Below are positions 52,480 to 61,563 of a stretch of 64,000 nt of DNA, piece by piece. Origin of the DNA: DASSQJ01 sp963772645 (GTDB lineage: Bacteria > Actinomycetota > Actinomycetes > Actinomycetales > Dermatophilaceae); contig CAVYYD010000010.1 in the NCBI GenBank assembly GCA_963772645.1, positions 124,001 through 188,000 on the forward strand, written 5' to 3'. Numbering within the stretch: the first letter of the stretch is position 1; every line of letters starts with the position of its first letter. The notes beneath the pieces are model-generated. The model ran no database searches and had not been told where the DNA came from. It was given only the letters and a program-made list of their open reading frames with translations. The translations under genes and the position numbers were made by a program.

Positions 52480-52537
52480 TCAGGAAAACCTCACGGCGGG
52501 CTCAGCGTGTCGTCAGCCTCGCGTCAGGATCGCGTCA
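52480..52537 (+). promoter_or_regulatory. Six TCA direct repeats at 11-bp spacing: OmpR/PhoP-type operator
   Basis: TCA occurs at 52480, 52491, 52502, 52513, 52524 and 52535, exactly 11 bp apart, in contexts such as CGTCAGCCTCG and CGTCAGGATCG. PhoB/PhoP-type response regulators bind tandem 11-bp units with TCA cores, so this is a plausible operator for the regulator encoded 19 bp downstream. It ends near where the -10 or transcript start of that gene should be. Confidence 0.6.
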
Positions 52538-52555
52538 TCGAGGGGGGCGGGGACC

Positions 52556-53227
52556 ATGGGTGACATCCTCATCGTGGACGACGAGGTGAGGCTGCGCACG
52601 CTGCTCGCGCGCAACCTCTCCTCCGCCGGGCACCGACCGATCCCGGTCGCCGACGGGCTCTCGGCGTGCGAGTACGTCGACGGCCACGCCGTCGACCTCG
52701 TCCTCCTCGACCTCGTCATGCCGGGCATGGACGGGCTGTCCGTGCTGCGGCACGTCAGCGAGCGGCCGGACTCCCCGCCGGTCGTCATCCTCTCCGGGGT
52801 CGGCGACGTCGGCACCCGCGTTCAGGCGATCAACGGGGGCGCGGTCGACTTCGTCACCAAGCCGTTCGTCGTCGCCGAGGTCGTCGCCCGGGTCAACCGC
52901 CACCTCGGCACCCGCAGCACCGCACCCGACGACGGGCGCTTCCTCGAGTGCTGCGGGCTCCGGCTGGACGTCCACCGGAGGATGCTCACCACCGCGGACG
53001 GCTGCACAGCGCTCAGCGAGCGCGAGACGGCGGTGCTGGCCCACCTGCTCCGGCGCCGCGGTGACGTCTGCACCCGCGAGGAGCTGCTCCACGACATCTG
53101 GGGCTACGACTTCGACCCCGGCAGCAACGTCCTGGAGGTCTGCGTCGGCCGGCTGCGGACCAAGCTCGGGGCGCCGGCCATCATCGAGACGGTCCGTGGT
53201 GTCGGGTACTACGTCGCGGCGGCCTGA
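52556..53227 (+). CDS. OmpR/PhoB-family response regulator
   Basis: A 223-aa DNA-binding regulator. Receiver: acidic pocket VDDE (8-10), phosphoacceptor Asp52 in LLDLVMPGMDG, and Lys102 in FVTKPF. C-terminal winged helix: LSERETAVLAHLLRR, ELLHDIWGYDFDPGSNVLEV and RLRTKLG, ETVRGVGYYV. Its start is preceded by GGGGGCGGGG and by six 11-bp repeats. It overlaps the histidine-kinase gene by 29 bp and so forms a two-component pair. Targets are probably its own promoter and perhaps the copper cluster facing it; both are inferences. Confidence 0.93.
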   Translation: MGDILIVDDEVRLRTLLARNLSSAGHRPIPVADGLSACEYVDGHAVDLVLLDLVMPGMDGLSVLRHVSERPDSPPVVILSGVGDVGTRVQAINGGAVDFVTKPFVVAEVVARVNRHLGTRSTAPDDGRFLECCGLRLDVHRRMLTTADGCTALSERETAVLAHLLRRRGDVCTREELLHDIWGYDFDPGSNVLEVCVGRLRTKLGAPAIIETVRGVGYYVAAA

Positions 53228-54377
53228 GCCGCGCCGGGCGGCCGCGGCGCTCTTCGCGCTGTGGCTGCTCGTCGTGGGTGCGGCGTCGGTCTCCCTGCTG
53301 TTGCTGCCGAGCTGGGAGATCTTCGCGGTCGAGAGCGTCGTGCTGTCCTTCGCCCTGCTCTACGGCTTCGGCGTGTGGCCGGTGGCCCCCACCGTCGCGA
53401 CGATGCTCGGCTTCGTCGCCTTCGCGGCGCTCGTCATGTACCCGCGCGCCGCGGACGGCGACCTCCCCTCGAGCGAGCTCGTCGAGGTCGTCGTCCCCGC
53501 CGCGCTGGCCGTGGTCGTCATCTACCACGTGCGACGCCGGGAGACCGCCATCCTCCGGGCGAACGAGCTGGCCGAGGAGAACCGCCGGCGTGCGGCGGCG
53601 CGAGAGCGGCTCAGCCGGATGACGTCGCACGAGCTGCGGACCCCCCTGACCATCGCCCGGGGGTACGTGGACCACCTGCTCGCGAGCGAGTGGGACGAGG
53701 ACCGTCGCGAGGACCTCGTCACGGTCCGGGACGAGCTCGACCAGGTGTCCCGGGTCACCGACCGGCTCGTGCGCGCCGTCGCCCTCGACCTCGGCGCCCC
53801 GGACCGGCCGACCGACGTCGCCGCCGTCCTCGACGACGTGCGCCGCCGGTGGTCGATGGTCGCCGAGCGGGACATCAGCGTCGAGTGCGAGGTGGCGACG
53901 GTACCGGTCAACGGCGAACGGCTGCGCGCGGCCCTGGACACCCTGGTGGAGAACGCCGTGCGCTACACCTCGAGGGGGGACCGCATCCGGCTGTTCGCGG
54001 TCGAGGTCGCCGGGCACCGGGAGGTGGGCGTGGCCGACGGGGGCCCCGGGCTCTCCGCCGAGCTGGTCGAGCACGTCAACACCTCCCACGAGCGCGGGTT
54101 GGACGCCGTGACCGACAGCGGCGAGGAGGGCGACGCGAGCGCCCACGAGCGCCTTCGGGACACCTACTCGCAGACCGGCTTCGGCCTCCGGCTCGTCGCC
54201 TCCACCGCGCTGAGCGCCGGAGGTCGGCTCGTCGCGTCCCGGGCCCGGGAAGGGGGCGCCCGGCTGGCCATCGTCCTCGGCGCCACCGGCCCCGGCCCCG
54301 GGGCTCAGGACACGACGAGGGTGAGCGCGGTCGAACGGGTCGCCGAGCCGGAGGTGCCGGTGAGGTCCAGCCGGTAG
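53199..54377 (+). CDS. Sensor histidine kinase
   Basis: A 392-aa membrane kinase. About four N-terminal helices (LFALWLLVVGAASVSLLLL, VVLSFALLYGFGVWPV and two more, to about 110) with almost no external domain, then HisKA with His144 (MTSHELRTPLTIARG), and the ATPase domain with N-box ENAVRYT (Asn252), VADGGPGLS and TGFGLRLV. Short loops suggest that it senses a membrane or intramembrane signal. Start GTG 53199 lies inside the regulator gene; GTG 53196 is also possible. The 3' end overlaps the protease gene convergently by 73 bp. Confidence 0.88.
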   Translation: MSGTTSRRPEPRRAAAALFALWLLVVGAASVSLLLLPSWEIFAVESVVLSFALLYGFGVWPVAPTVATMLGFVAFAALVMYPRAADGDLPSSELVEVVVPAALAVVVIYHVRRRETAILRANELAEENRRRAAARERLSRMTSHELRTPLTIARGYVDHLLASEWDEDRREDLVTVRDELDQVSRVTDRLVRAVALDLGAPDRPTDVAAVLDDVRRRWSMVAERDISVECEVATVPVNGERLRAALDTLVENAVRYTSRGDRIRLFAVEVAGHREVGVADGGPGLSAELVEHVNTSHERGLDAVTDSGEEGDASAHERLRDTYSQTGFGLRLVASTALSAGGRLVASRAREGGARLAIVLGATGPGPGAQDTTRVSAVERVAEPEVPVRSSR

Positions 54378-56005
54378 CTGCCCCGGGCTGTCCTCTTCCC
54401 GACGTCCAGCCGCAGCGTCGCGCTGCCGGGAGCCGTGACCGGACTGCCCGCCCACGAGGTGGAGACCCCCGTCGGTGCACCGGCGACCGAGAGGGCCACC
54501 GCGCCCGGTGTCCCGGACAGGACCGTCACGACCACCGTGACGCTACCGCTCCTCCCGCGCCTGACCGACAGCGAGGACGCGCCCGCCGACACCGAGAAGT
54601 CGGCGGCGGCGGGCGGCGGCGGCTGCGCGGCGAGTGTCGCCTGGGCGGCGACGACGTCGATCCGGCCGTTGCCGAAGAGGTCGTCCGGGCCGGCCGGCCC
54701 GAGGTCCACGGCGCCGCCGACGAGCGCGGCCTCCACGGTCTCCGCGGGCCTCGCCGGGTTGCCGCCGAGGAGCAGGGCGAGGGCGCCCGCGACGTGCGGT
54801 GCCGCGACGGAGGTGCCGCTGAGGTACTGGTAGCCGGCGTAGCGGTCAGCGGTGAGCACCGAGACACCGGGCGCCACGAGGTCGGGGAACACCCGGGTGC
54901 GGCCCCCGCAGGTCGACGGGCCCTCGCTCGACCAGGCCCACCCGGCGTCCGCGGAGTCGACCGCGCCGACCGAGAGCGCCTCCGGGTAGTTGCCGGGGCT
55001 CGCGCTCGTGGCGCTGCCCGGCCCGAAGTTGCCGGCGGCGACCACCGGGATGATCGACGCGGCGCGCAGCGCCCGCAGGTCGGGCTGGAAGCTCAGGTCG
55101 CAGGACGGGCCGGAACCGAGGGCCCAGGAGGCGTTGACCACGTCGGGCGCGTCGTCGGTCGTGGCGTCCCCGTCCGGGTCCAGCATCCACTGGAAGGCCT
55201 GGTGCATCGCCGTGGCGCTGGCCCGGCCACGGTCGTCGAAGACCCTCGCGGCGATCCATCGAGCCCCCGGCGCCATCCCGTACCCGGACCCGGAGGTGCC
55301 GCCGACGACGATCCCGGCGGTCCCGGTACCGTGTCCGTCGAGGTCGACGGGTCCGTCCGGGTGCTGCCCGTACGGGTCGTACCAGCTGTCGGTGCCACCG
55401 CGCCAGCGCGCCGCGAGGTCCGCGGCGGCGGGGTCGACCCCGGTGTCGAGGAGGCCGACGACGGCCCCGTCCCCCGTCTCCCCGGCGTCCCACAGCGTGG
55501 GCGCGCCGGTGAGTGCGATGTTGGCCTCCGGGGACGTCGCCGCGAGCGTCACCTCGATGGCGTCGGGCTCGACGGCGGCGACGTCGCTGCGCGCCGCGAG
55601 CTCGCGGACCACGTCGCCGGTGGCCGTGACGGACACCGCGTTGGTCACCCACAGGGGTATGCGCCGGGTCACGGCCCCGGTCCGGGCGAGCGCGTCCAGC
55701 CGGGCCAGGATCGAGCGCTGCGAGCCGCGGGCCTGCTCCCGCAGCCCCCGGACGACGGCGGCCCGGCGGGTCGCCCGGTCGGTGCCCGACGCAGCGGGCA
55801 GGTCGAGGGCGTCGCGGAGCCGGACGACGACGGTCGCCGTGGCGTCCGCGGGCAGGCGGCCGAGCTGGGTCGACAGCCCGGGGGCCAGGGCCGCCGGCCG
55901 TCCGTCGATCGCGCTGCGGCCGAGAGCGAGGGGGACCGGGCCGGCGAGCGTCGCGGTGAGTGCGGCGACGGCCACCAGGGAGGTTCGGGTGCGGGAGTGC
56001 CTCAT
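54305..56005 (-). CDS. Secreted subtilisin-like (S8) serine protease
   Basis: A 566-aa exported protease. Signal peptide (about 1-29), pro-region to about 165, catalytic Asp187 (VVGLLDTGVDP), His225 (DGHGTGTAG), oxyanion Asn326 (AAGNFGPG) and Ser399 (SGTSVAAPHVAG). The C-terminal domain (about 455-566) is a beta-rich, Ig-like module. It overlaps the upstream CopC-CopD gene by ATGA and is the last gene of the copper cluster. It may process other cluster proteins or act in nutrition; the operon position favours the first. Confidence 0.9.
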   Translation of the reverse strand: MRHSRTRTSLVAVAALTATLAGPVPLALGRSAIDGRPAALAPGLSTQLGRLPADATATVVVRLRDALDLPAASGTDRATRRAAVVRGLREQARGSQRSILARLDALARTGAVTRRIPLWVTNAVSVTATGDVVRELAARSDVAAVEPDAIEVTLAATSPEANIALTGAPTLWDAGETGDGAVVGLLDTGVDPAAADLAARWRGGTDSWYDPYGQHPDGPVDLDGHGTGTAGIVVGGTSGSGYGMAPGARWIAARVFDDRGRASATAMHQAFQWMLDPDGDATTDDAPDVVNASWALGSGPSCDLSFQPDLRALRAASIIPVVAAGNFGPGSATSASPGNYPEALSVGAVDSADAGWAWSSEGPSTCGGRTRVFPDLVAPGVSVLTADRYAGYQYLSGTSVAAPHVAGALALLLGGNPARPAETVEAALVGGAVDLGPAGPDDLFGNGRIDVVAAQATLAAQPPPPAAADFSVSAGASSLSVRRGRSGSVTVVVTVLSGTPGAVALSVAGAPTGVSTSWAGSPVTAPGSATLRLDVGKRTARGSYRLDLTGTSGSATRSTALTLVVS

Positions 56006-57963
56006 CGGGTGCTCGCTTCCTCGAGAACGGGGACGGCGTCGGGGTGCGCGGGGTACGGCGGATCGGGGTCTCGGCCGCCGCCGGCCCGGCGACGAGCGAC
56101 GGCCACGGCCGCGGTCGTGCCGGCGAGGAGCAGCAGGGCCAGCGCACCGGCTCCGGCCTCCAGCGGGGTCACCGGCCGGGTCACCGCGGACGAGCCGGGG
56201 ATGAGCAGCACCTCGTCCGGCCGCCCATCCCGGTGCACGGTGACCTGCGCCGTCCACGCGTCGAGGCCGGGGTCGGGCACCGACGCCTCGTAGTGCCCGT
56301 CCTCCACGGCCTCGAGCGACGTCGCCTCGTCCGGGGCCACCGGCGTGAGGAGCGTGCCGTCGGCCACGGAGACGTCGACGCCCGTGACGGGCCACGGCAT
56401 CGGCCGGAGCACCGCCTCCGTGCGGACCACGACGCGCAGGCGCGAGCCCGTGGGCACGGCCTCGGCGGTGACGAAGAGGCCGTCGACGGAGTCGCTGTGC
56501 GGCACCGTGACCTCGGATGCTGCGGCCACCTCGCGGGCCGTCGGTGTCGAGGTCATGACCGCGGCGACCCCGGTGGCGAGGACCAGGACCGCCGCCTCGA
56601 TGCTGACCGTCACGGCCAGCGGGCGGGAGCTCGGACGCCAGGTCGAGCCCAGGCCGACGAGGCCACCGACCCTCGCGGCGACGCCGTCGTTGACGACGAG
56701 CGTGTTGTAGCCGGCCAGGGCCAGGGCGATGCCGAGCAGGCCGAGCTTGGCGAGCACGCCCCATCCGTACAGCCCGTCGGTCACGGAGGCCGCCGTCCCG
56801 ACGTGCCGGGCCGCCTCGTAGAGCCCGGTGGCGACGAGCACGCCCACCGACACCGCGGCGACCGGGCTGAACGCCCGCCAGACGGCCGGCGAGACGGCGC
56901 GGCGGACCGGCGCCTCCAGGCGCATGACCGGGACGACGGCGACGACGAGCACGACCAGCCCGCCGGCCCACACCGATGCCGCGACGACGTGCGCGGCGGC
57001 CGCGGCCGCGGTGAGTGCCGACCGGGCGGGCAGGGTCGACGCGTGCCCGGACCACGCGTCCACCGACACGGCGAGCGCGAGCGGGACGGCGGCGGCGACG
57101 CCCGACCGGCGCCAGCGGTCCGCCGGTCGCCCGGCACGCGCGAGGGCCCAGGATGCCTCCCCCCGCGCGCGCCAGAGACAGACGTAGGCCACGAGGAGGA
57201 GGGCCACCCGAGCCACCCACAGCAGCCCCCACGTGCTCGTGAGGACGACGTCGCGGACCGCCGAGAACAGCGAGCCGACGCCGTCGGCCTCTCCGCCGAG
57301 CTGCGTCCACGCCGTGAGCACCGGTGTCGTCAGGGCACCGGCGAGCGCCAGCGCGGCACCCAGCCCGCCCGCCGTGAGCACCCGGCGGCGCAGCCGGGGG
57401 GCCGGGGGGCCGAGGGCCGAGACCACCCTGCCGGCGACGACGAGCGAGCCGAGCGCGACCAGGCTGCCGCCGAGGTCGAGGAGCCGCAGGAGGACCGCGT
57501 AGGGGTCGGGGGCCGAGGTGTCCGCCGAGGCCACCCCGTCCGGCCGGAAGCCCGCCCCGAAGAGCACGGTGCCCCGGGTCGGGTGGCCGTCCGCCGCGGT
57601 CACCGCCCAGGTCAGGGTGTAGGTGCCGTTCTCCAGCGCGGGGAGGGTGAGGTGGACCACGGTTCCCCCCTCGTCGAGCGTCGCCGTGGTCGGTACCGGG
57701 GGGGCCGCGCCGTCGGTGCGTTGCAGGCTGAAGGAGGACCCGGCCGAGGTGACCGGCTCGCCGTACCAGAGCGTCATCGTCGTCCGGCCCGCCGCGATCA
57801 TCCCCCCGTTCGGCGGGTCCGACCGCTCGAGGTTGGCGTGAGCCGAGGCGGGCAGCGCCCCGAGCACGAGGGCTGCTGCGGCGACCGCGGCCGCCCAGAG
57901 GGCTGCCCTGACCATCCGCCACCCGGTGTGGTCGGTGCTCCGCGGTCGCCGCAGCAGTGTCAT
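56002..57963 (-). CDS. CopC-CopD fusion, copper import/resistance protein
   Basis: A 653-aa fusion. Signal peptide (about 17-42, ending PASAHA), CopC domain (HANLERSDPPNGG with the N-terminal copper His; the C-terminal WAVTAADGHPTRGTVLF carries a second His), then about eight helices of CopD with a conserved His in a helix (TAAAAAAHVVAASVWAGGLV), and a C-terminal outer beta domain of about 130 aa plus one last helix. It imports or sequesters copper at the membrane. ATG 57963 overlaps the preceding gene by ATGA. Confidence 0.9.
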   Translation of the reverse strand: MTLLRRPRSTDHTGWRMVRAALWAAAVAAAALVLGALPASAHANLERSDPPNGGMIAAGRTTMTLWYGEPVTSAGSSFSLQRTDGAAPPVPTTATLDEGGTVVHLTLPALENGTYTLTWAVTAADGHPTRGTVLFGAGFRPDGVASADTSAPDPYAVLLRLLDLGGSLVALGSLVVAGRVVSALGPPAPRLRRRVLTAGGLGAALALAGALTTPVLTAWTQLGGEADGVGSLFSAVRDVVLTSTWGLLWVARVALLLVAYVCLWRARGEASWALARAGRPADRWRRSGVAAAVPLALAVSVDAWSGHASTLPARSALTAAAAAAHVVAASVWAGGLVVLVVAVVPVMRLEAPVRRAVSPAVWRAFSPVAAVSVGVLVATGLYEAARHVGTAASVTDGLYGWGVLAKLGLLGIALALAGYNTLVVNDGVAARVGGLVGLGSTWRPSSRPLAVTVSIEAAVLVLATGVAAVMTSTPTAREVAAASEVTVPHSDSVDGLFVTAEAVPTGSRLRVVVRTEAVLRPMPWPVTGVDVSVADGTLLTPVAPDEATSLEAVEDGHYEASVPDPGLDAWTAQVTVHRDGRPDEVLLIPGSSAVTRPVTPLEAGAGALALLLLAGTTAAVAVARRRAGGGRDPDPPYPAHPDAVPVLEEASTR

Positions 57964-58466
57964 GAGCGAGCCACCACGTGCTCGAGGCGGACGTCGCCGA
58001 CGATGACCGTGACCGGGGTCCCGTCGCGGATCGCGTTGCGCGTGTTGGCCATGAGGAAGAAGTAGGTGCCGCCCACCTTGAGGTCGGCCTTGTGGTTGTG
58101 CGGCCGGGACACCATCGCGAGCGTCTGGCCGGAGTCCTCGGCGACGAGGATCGGCCGCATCGACTCGTCATGCAGCAGGAGGCTCGCCCTGTCCGGGTCG
58201 ACGACCTGGTAGCGGAACTCGATCATCCCGCCCTGCGCGGTGACCCCGAGGAGGGTGACCCGCACGCCGGTGTGCGCCGCGAACTCCTGCACCGAGACGG
58301 CGGTCGTCCCCGAGCGGACGTCGTCGGCGCTCGCGACGACGGTACGCACCCCGAGCGCCAGGCCGGCGGCCAGGGCCGCGACGAGGACGAGGAGGATCGC
58401 GCGCCGACGCCGCGGGCGCGGGGGGACGACGGGCGGGGGTGTGGGCTTCGAGAGGGTGGCGGTCAT
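57960..58466 (-). CDS. Small membrane-anchored protein of unknown function in the copper cluster
   Basis: A 168-aa protein. Pro/Arg-rich cytoplasmic start, one transmembrane helix (AILLVLVAALAAGLALGV, about 23-40), then an outer beta-rich domain. Features: GVTAQGGMIEFRYQVVDPD, PILVAEDSGQ, and SRPHNHKADLKVGGTYFFLM. The short HNH sequence could bind copper but is not conserved enough in my view to claim. It sits between MCO-1 and CopC-CopD with tiny gaps, so a chaperone or scaffold role for the copper proteins is inferred. Confidence 0.6.
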   Translation of the reverse strand: MTATLSKPTPPPVVPPRPRRRRAILLVLVAALAAGLALGVRTVVASADDVRSGTTAVSVQEFAAHTGVRVTLLGVTAQGGMIEFRYQVVDPDRASLLLHDESMRPILVAEDSGQTLAMVSRPHNHKADLKVGGTYFFLMANTRNAIRDGTPVTVIVGDVRLEHVVARS

Positions 58467-58530
58467 CTCGGGCTCTCCTGGGTGAGGCGGGTGCCGGCCC
58501 GTTGCTGGGGCGGGCCGGCACCCGGGTCGG

Positions 58531-61500
58531 TCACGGGATGTCGAAGGCGTCGACGTCCTGGCTGTTGCTGGTCAGGTAGGGGGTCCCGTCGAAGTAGGTC
58601 GACCAGGTCGACCCGGTGAGGCGGATGACGTCCTCGTCCTGGACGGCCCCGAGCCCGGTGATCGAGGTGTCGGCGCTGAACGACATCAACCAGTCGGTGG
58701 CCGAGCGCCACACGAACCCGTCGACGTTCGCCGTCCCGCCGGCGCTCGTGGAGAACCCCGCGACGGCCGTCGCGTCGACGACCCGCGCGTAGGTCGCGCC
58801 GTTCCAGCTGTAGATGTCGGCGTCGTCACCGGTGGTCGACCCCGGCGACATCGGGTTGGCGTTGTTGTCGGTGGAGAAGTACAGGGTCGTCCCGACGACG
58901 CTGATGGCGTCGAGGTCGAACCCGGTGTTGTTGTTCCCACCGCCGAGGCCGTGCGCGCTGCCGTCGAACCACAGCTCCCAGTGGCCCGCGTTCCAGTACA
59001 GGACGTCCTCGTCCTGGACCTGGACCTGGATCCCGGCGACCGTCGCCGAGCCGTTGAACGAGACGTAGAAGTGGTCCGCGTCGACCCGGCTGAACCCGTC
59101 GACGTTGACGTTGCCCGGCCTGCCGCCGCTCGGGAGGCCGTACGGGCTGTTGCCGGCGTCGACGGTGCGGCCGAACCTGGCCCCGGTGTAGTGGTAGACG
59201 TCGGCGTCGTCGGCCGAGCCACCCACCCCGGGCGGGTTGTCGTTGCCGGAGGTCGAGAACCACAGCAGCGGCGTCAGGTGCAGCACCGTGGTCGCGTTCG
59301 CGGCCGACCGGTTGCCGATGGTGTCGAGCGCCCGGACGACGACCGTGTAGTCACCGAGGTCCATGGCGCTGGTCACGGTGATCGTCGCCGAGAAGGTGCC
59401 GTCGGGGTGGACGGTCGCCGCGCTCGCCTGGCCCGTCCCCGGGTCGGCACCGATGAACCACTCGACCCGGCCGACCCCTGCGGGGTCGGTGGCCGTCCCG
59501 GTGAGCGAGACCTCCGTGGCCCCGTTGGTCGGGTTGGGCGACAGGGAGAGCCCGGAGACGACCGGACCGGTCCTGTCCACCGTCAACGTGGCGTCCCGGA
59601 CCTCGCTCCAGTTCCCCGCGGCGTCCAGGCCGCTGATGTGGATCTGGTGGTCGCCCTCGCTCAGCTGCTTCACCGTCGCCAGTGGGATGTCGAGGTAGAC
59701 CTCCTCGCTCGGCTCGTTGAACGCGCCGTCCGAGGCCTCCATCGGGATCACCGTGGTACCGGTGTCGAGGGTGGCCCGGGCCTTGACGATGCCGCTCACG
59801 GTGTCGTCGATGGTCGCCGACACCCGGACCGCAGCGTTGGTCCCGTTGACCGGCAGGTTCCCGTTGTTCGGGTTGGGGGTGACCGCATCCGGCGGGATCG
59901 TCACGACCGGGGCGGTACGGTCGACGACGAAGCCTGCCGTCGCCGCCGTCGCGCTCCAGTTCCCCCCGGCGTCCCGGCTGCGGACCGCCACGGTGTGCGG
60001 GCCCTCGGTCAGGCCGGTGAGGGCGGAGGTCGGGATCGTGGTCTCCAGGCCGGTGACGGGGGTGCCGTCGGCGATGTCGGCGGTCGTGGCCGACCCGCCG
60101 TCGATCGCCCAGTCGAAGGCCGTGATCACGGAGTTGCCCGAGGCCGAGTCGTCCCCGGTGGCGGTGAGCGCCAGGGCGGCCGACCCGTTCGTGTGGTCGG
60201 GGGCGACCGTCACGCCCGAGGTCGTCGGCCCGACGGCGTCGGACCCGGTGACCAGGACCGAGCTGAACGGGCCCCACGCGCCGCCGCTGAGGCCGTGGAC
60301 GTAGACGACGTGCTGTCCGGTCGCCAGCAGGCTGCGCAGCGCATCGGCGTCGGTGGCCGACGGCGCGACCGCCTCGGTGGTGCCGTCGAACGTGCCGTCC
60401 TTCGCGACGAGCGCGGTGCCGGTGCCGCCGGCACCGACCGCGTCGACGAAGTACTCGGCGCCGCCGACGCTCGCCCCGGGGAGCGCGGACGCGTCGACCG
60501 TGGCCGCCAGCGCGTCGTTCGCCCAGGCCACACCCTTGGTGGCCGGGCCGGTGACGTCGGTGCCGGTGCCGGTCCCGGTGACCTTGAGGAGCGCGAGCAT
60601 CCCGGCGGTGCCGGGCGCGTTGGTGTTGTGCAGCGTCAGGCCGGCGTCGTAGACCGCGAGCCGCCGCTCGGCGGCGGTCGTGGGCACGGTGACGATCGCG
60701 TCGGCCGTCTGCCCCGGTCCGAAGGTCTCGGCCACGTACCGGCGCGAGATGTCGGTCGTGCCGTTGACCAGCTGGCTGCCGTCGTAGGCGACGATCCGCT
60801 GGTCGGCGCCGAGGACCGCCATCGAGTGGTACATCGTCCCGGCGTTGACGTACCGGAGCAGCACCGACGTGCCGGAGCCGACGGTGACCGGCGCCGTACC
60901 CGGCCCGGGCTTGCCGTTGACGAGGGTCCACTTCGGCGCGAAGGCCCGCATGTCGAACGTGGCCGGGGTGGCCGAGGTGTTGAGCTTCGGGTCGACCTCG
61001 GAGAGGACGAGGAGCGACTCGCTGTCGAAGGCCGTCGAGCCGTCGTACGCCTGGCCCGCGGTCTCGGGCTCGACGACGAGGGCGCCGTACAGCCCCCGGG
61101 CCACCTGGTGCTGGCTACCCGCGGTGATCCCGGCCTCGTAGAGGTAGGTGCCGGGGCGCGTCGCGGTGAAGGTGTAGGCGCGGGTGCCACCCGCGGCGAC
61201 CGCCGTGGTGTCCGGGACCATGGCCTGGCCGCCGACGTAGAGCGAGGTCGACTCGTCGGCGAGCCCGTTGTGCAGCGTGATCGTCACGTCCGACCCCACG
61301 GCGACCCTGATGACGGGTCCCCCGGGAGCGGTGACGACGCACGGGTCCGTCGTGCAGTAGCCGAGGACGGGCAGGCCGGTGCCACCGCTGCCGGGCAGGT
61401 CGGTGGTCCCGTTCTCCGCGTAGAGGTCGATCCCCACCGGGGCCGCGCTCGCGGACCCGACCGGCCCGAGGAGCAGGCCGAGGGCGACCAGGCCTCCCCC

Positions 61501-61548
61501 ACCGGCGAGGGCAAGGGTGGCGCGGCGCAGGTGCGTACGAAGGGTCAT
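58531..61548 (-). CDS. MCO-1: secreted protein with degenerate multicopper-oxidase domains, Ig-like repeats and a C-terminal duplicated module
   Basis: A 1005-aa exported protein. Signal peptide (to about 36), two cupredoxin domains (about 37-330), three Ig-like repeats (about 430-700, each with PxxTNG or PNNGN), and a C-terminal pair of acidic modules (about 720-1005) with WFSTSGNDNPP, VQDEDVLYW, LWFDGSAHG and again LYFSTDNNANP, VQDEDVIRL, TYFDGTPYL. Copper ligands are mostly lost: HCH is replaced by YEAG (GTYLYEAGITAG) and the HPHG site by YHSMAV. ATG 61548 is preferred because AGAGGCGG lies 8 nt upstream; GTG 61557 is possible. A surface adhesion or scaffold role is likely. Confidence 0.72.
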   Translation of the reverse strand: MTLRTHLRRATLALAGGGGLVALGLLLGPVGSASAAPVGIDLYAENGTTDLPGSGGTGLPVLGYCTTDPCVVTAPGGPVIRVAVGSDVTITLHNGLADESTSLYVGGQAMVPDTTAVAAGGTRAYTFTATRPGTYLYEAGITAGSQHQVARGLYGALVVEPETAGQAYDGSTAFDSESLLVLSEVDPKLNTSATPATFDMRAFAPKWTLVNGKPGPGTAPVTVGSGTSVLLRYVNAGTMYHSMAVLGADQRIVAYDGSQLVNGTTDISRRYVAETFGPGQTADAIVTVPTTAAERRLAVYDAGLTLHNTNAPGTAGMLALLKVTGTGTGTDVTGPATKGVAWANDALAATVDASALPGASVGGAEYFVDAVGAGGTGTALVAKDGTFDGTTEAVAPSATDADALRSLLATGQHVVYVHGLSGGAWGPFSSVLVTGSDAVGPTTSGVTVAPDHTNGSAALALTATGDDSASGNSVITAFDWAIDGGSATTADIADGTPVTGLETTIPTSALTGLTEGPHTVAVRSRDAGGNWSATAATAGFVVDRTAPVVTIPPDAVTPNPNNGNLPVNGTNAAVRVSATIDDTVSGIVKARATLDTGTTVIPMEASDGAFNEPSEEVYLDIPLATVKQLSEGDHQIHISGLDAAGNWSEVRDATLTVDRTGPVVSGLSLSPNPTNGATEVSLTGTATDPAGVGRVEWFIGADPGTGQASAATVHPDGTFSATITVTSAMDLGDYTVVVRALDTIGNRSAANATTVLHLTPLLWFSTSGNDNPPGVGGSADDADVYHYTGARFGRTVDAGNSPYGLPSGGRPGNVNVDGFSRVDADHFYVSFNGSATVAGIQVQVQDEDVLYWNAGHWELWFDGSAHGLGGGNNNTGFDLDAISVVGTTLYFSTDNNANPMSPGSTTGDDADIYSWNGATYARVVDATAVAGFSTSAGGTANVDGFVWRSATDWLMSFSADTSITGLGAVQDEDVIRLTGSTWSTYFDGTPYLTSNSQDVDAFDIP

Positions 61549-61563
61549 CGTCGTCACCGCCTC

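Noticed and set aside
52143..52589. Small open frames in the gap before the response regulator
   Set aside because: No ribosome-binding site, biased Arg/Pro/Gly content and no domain; treated as non-coding.
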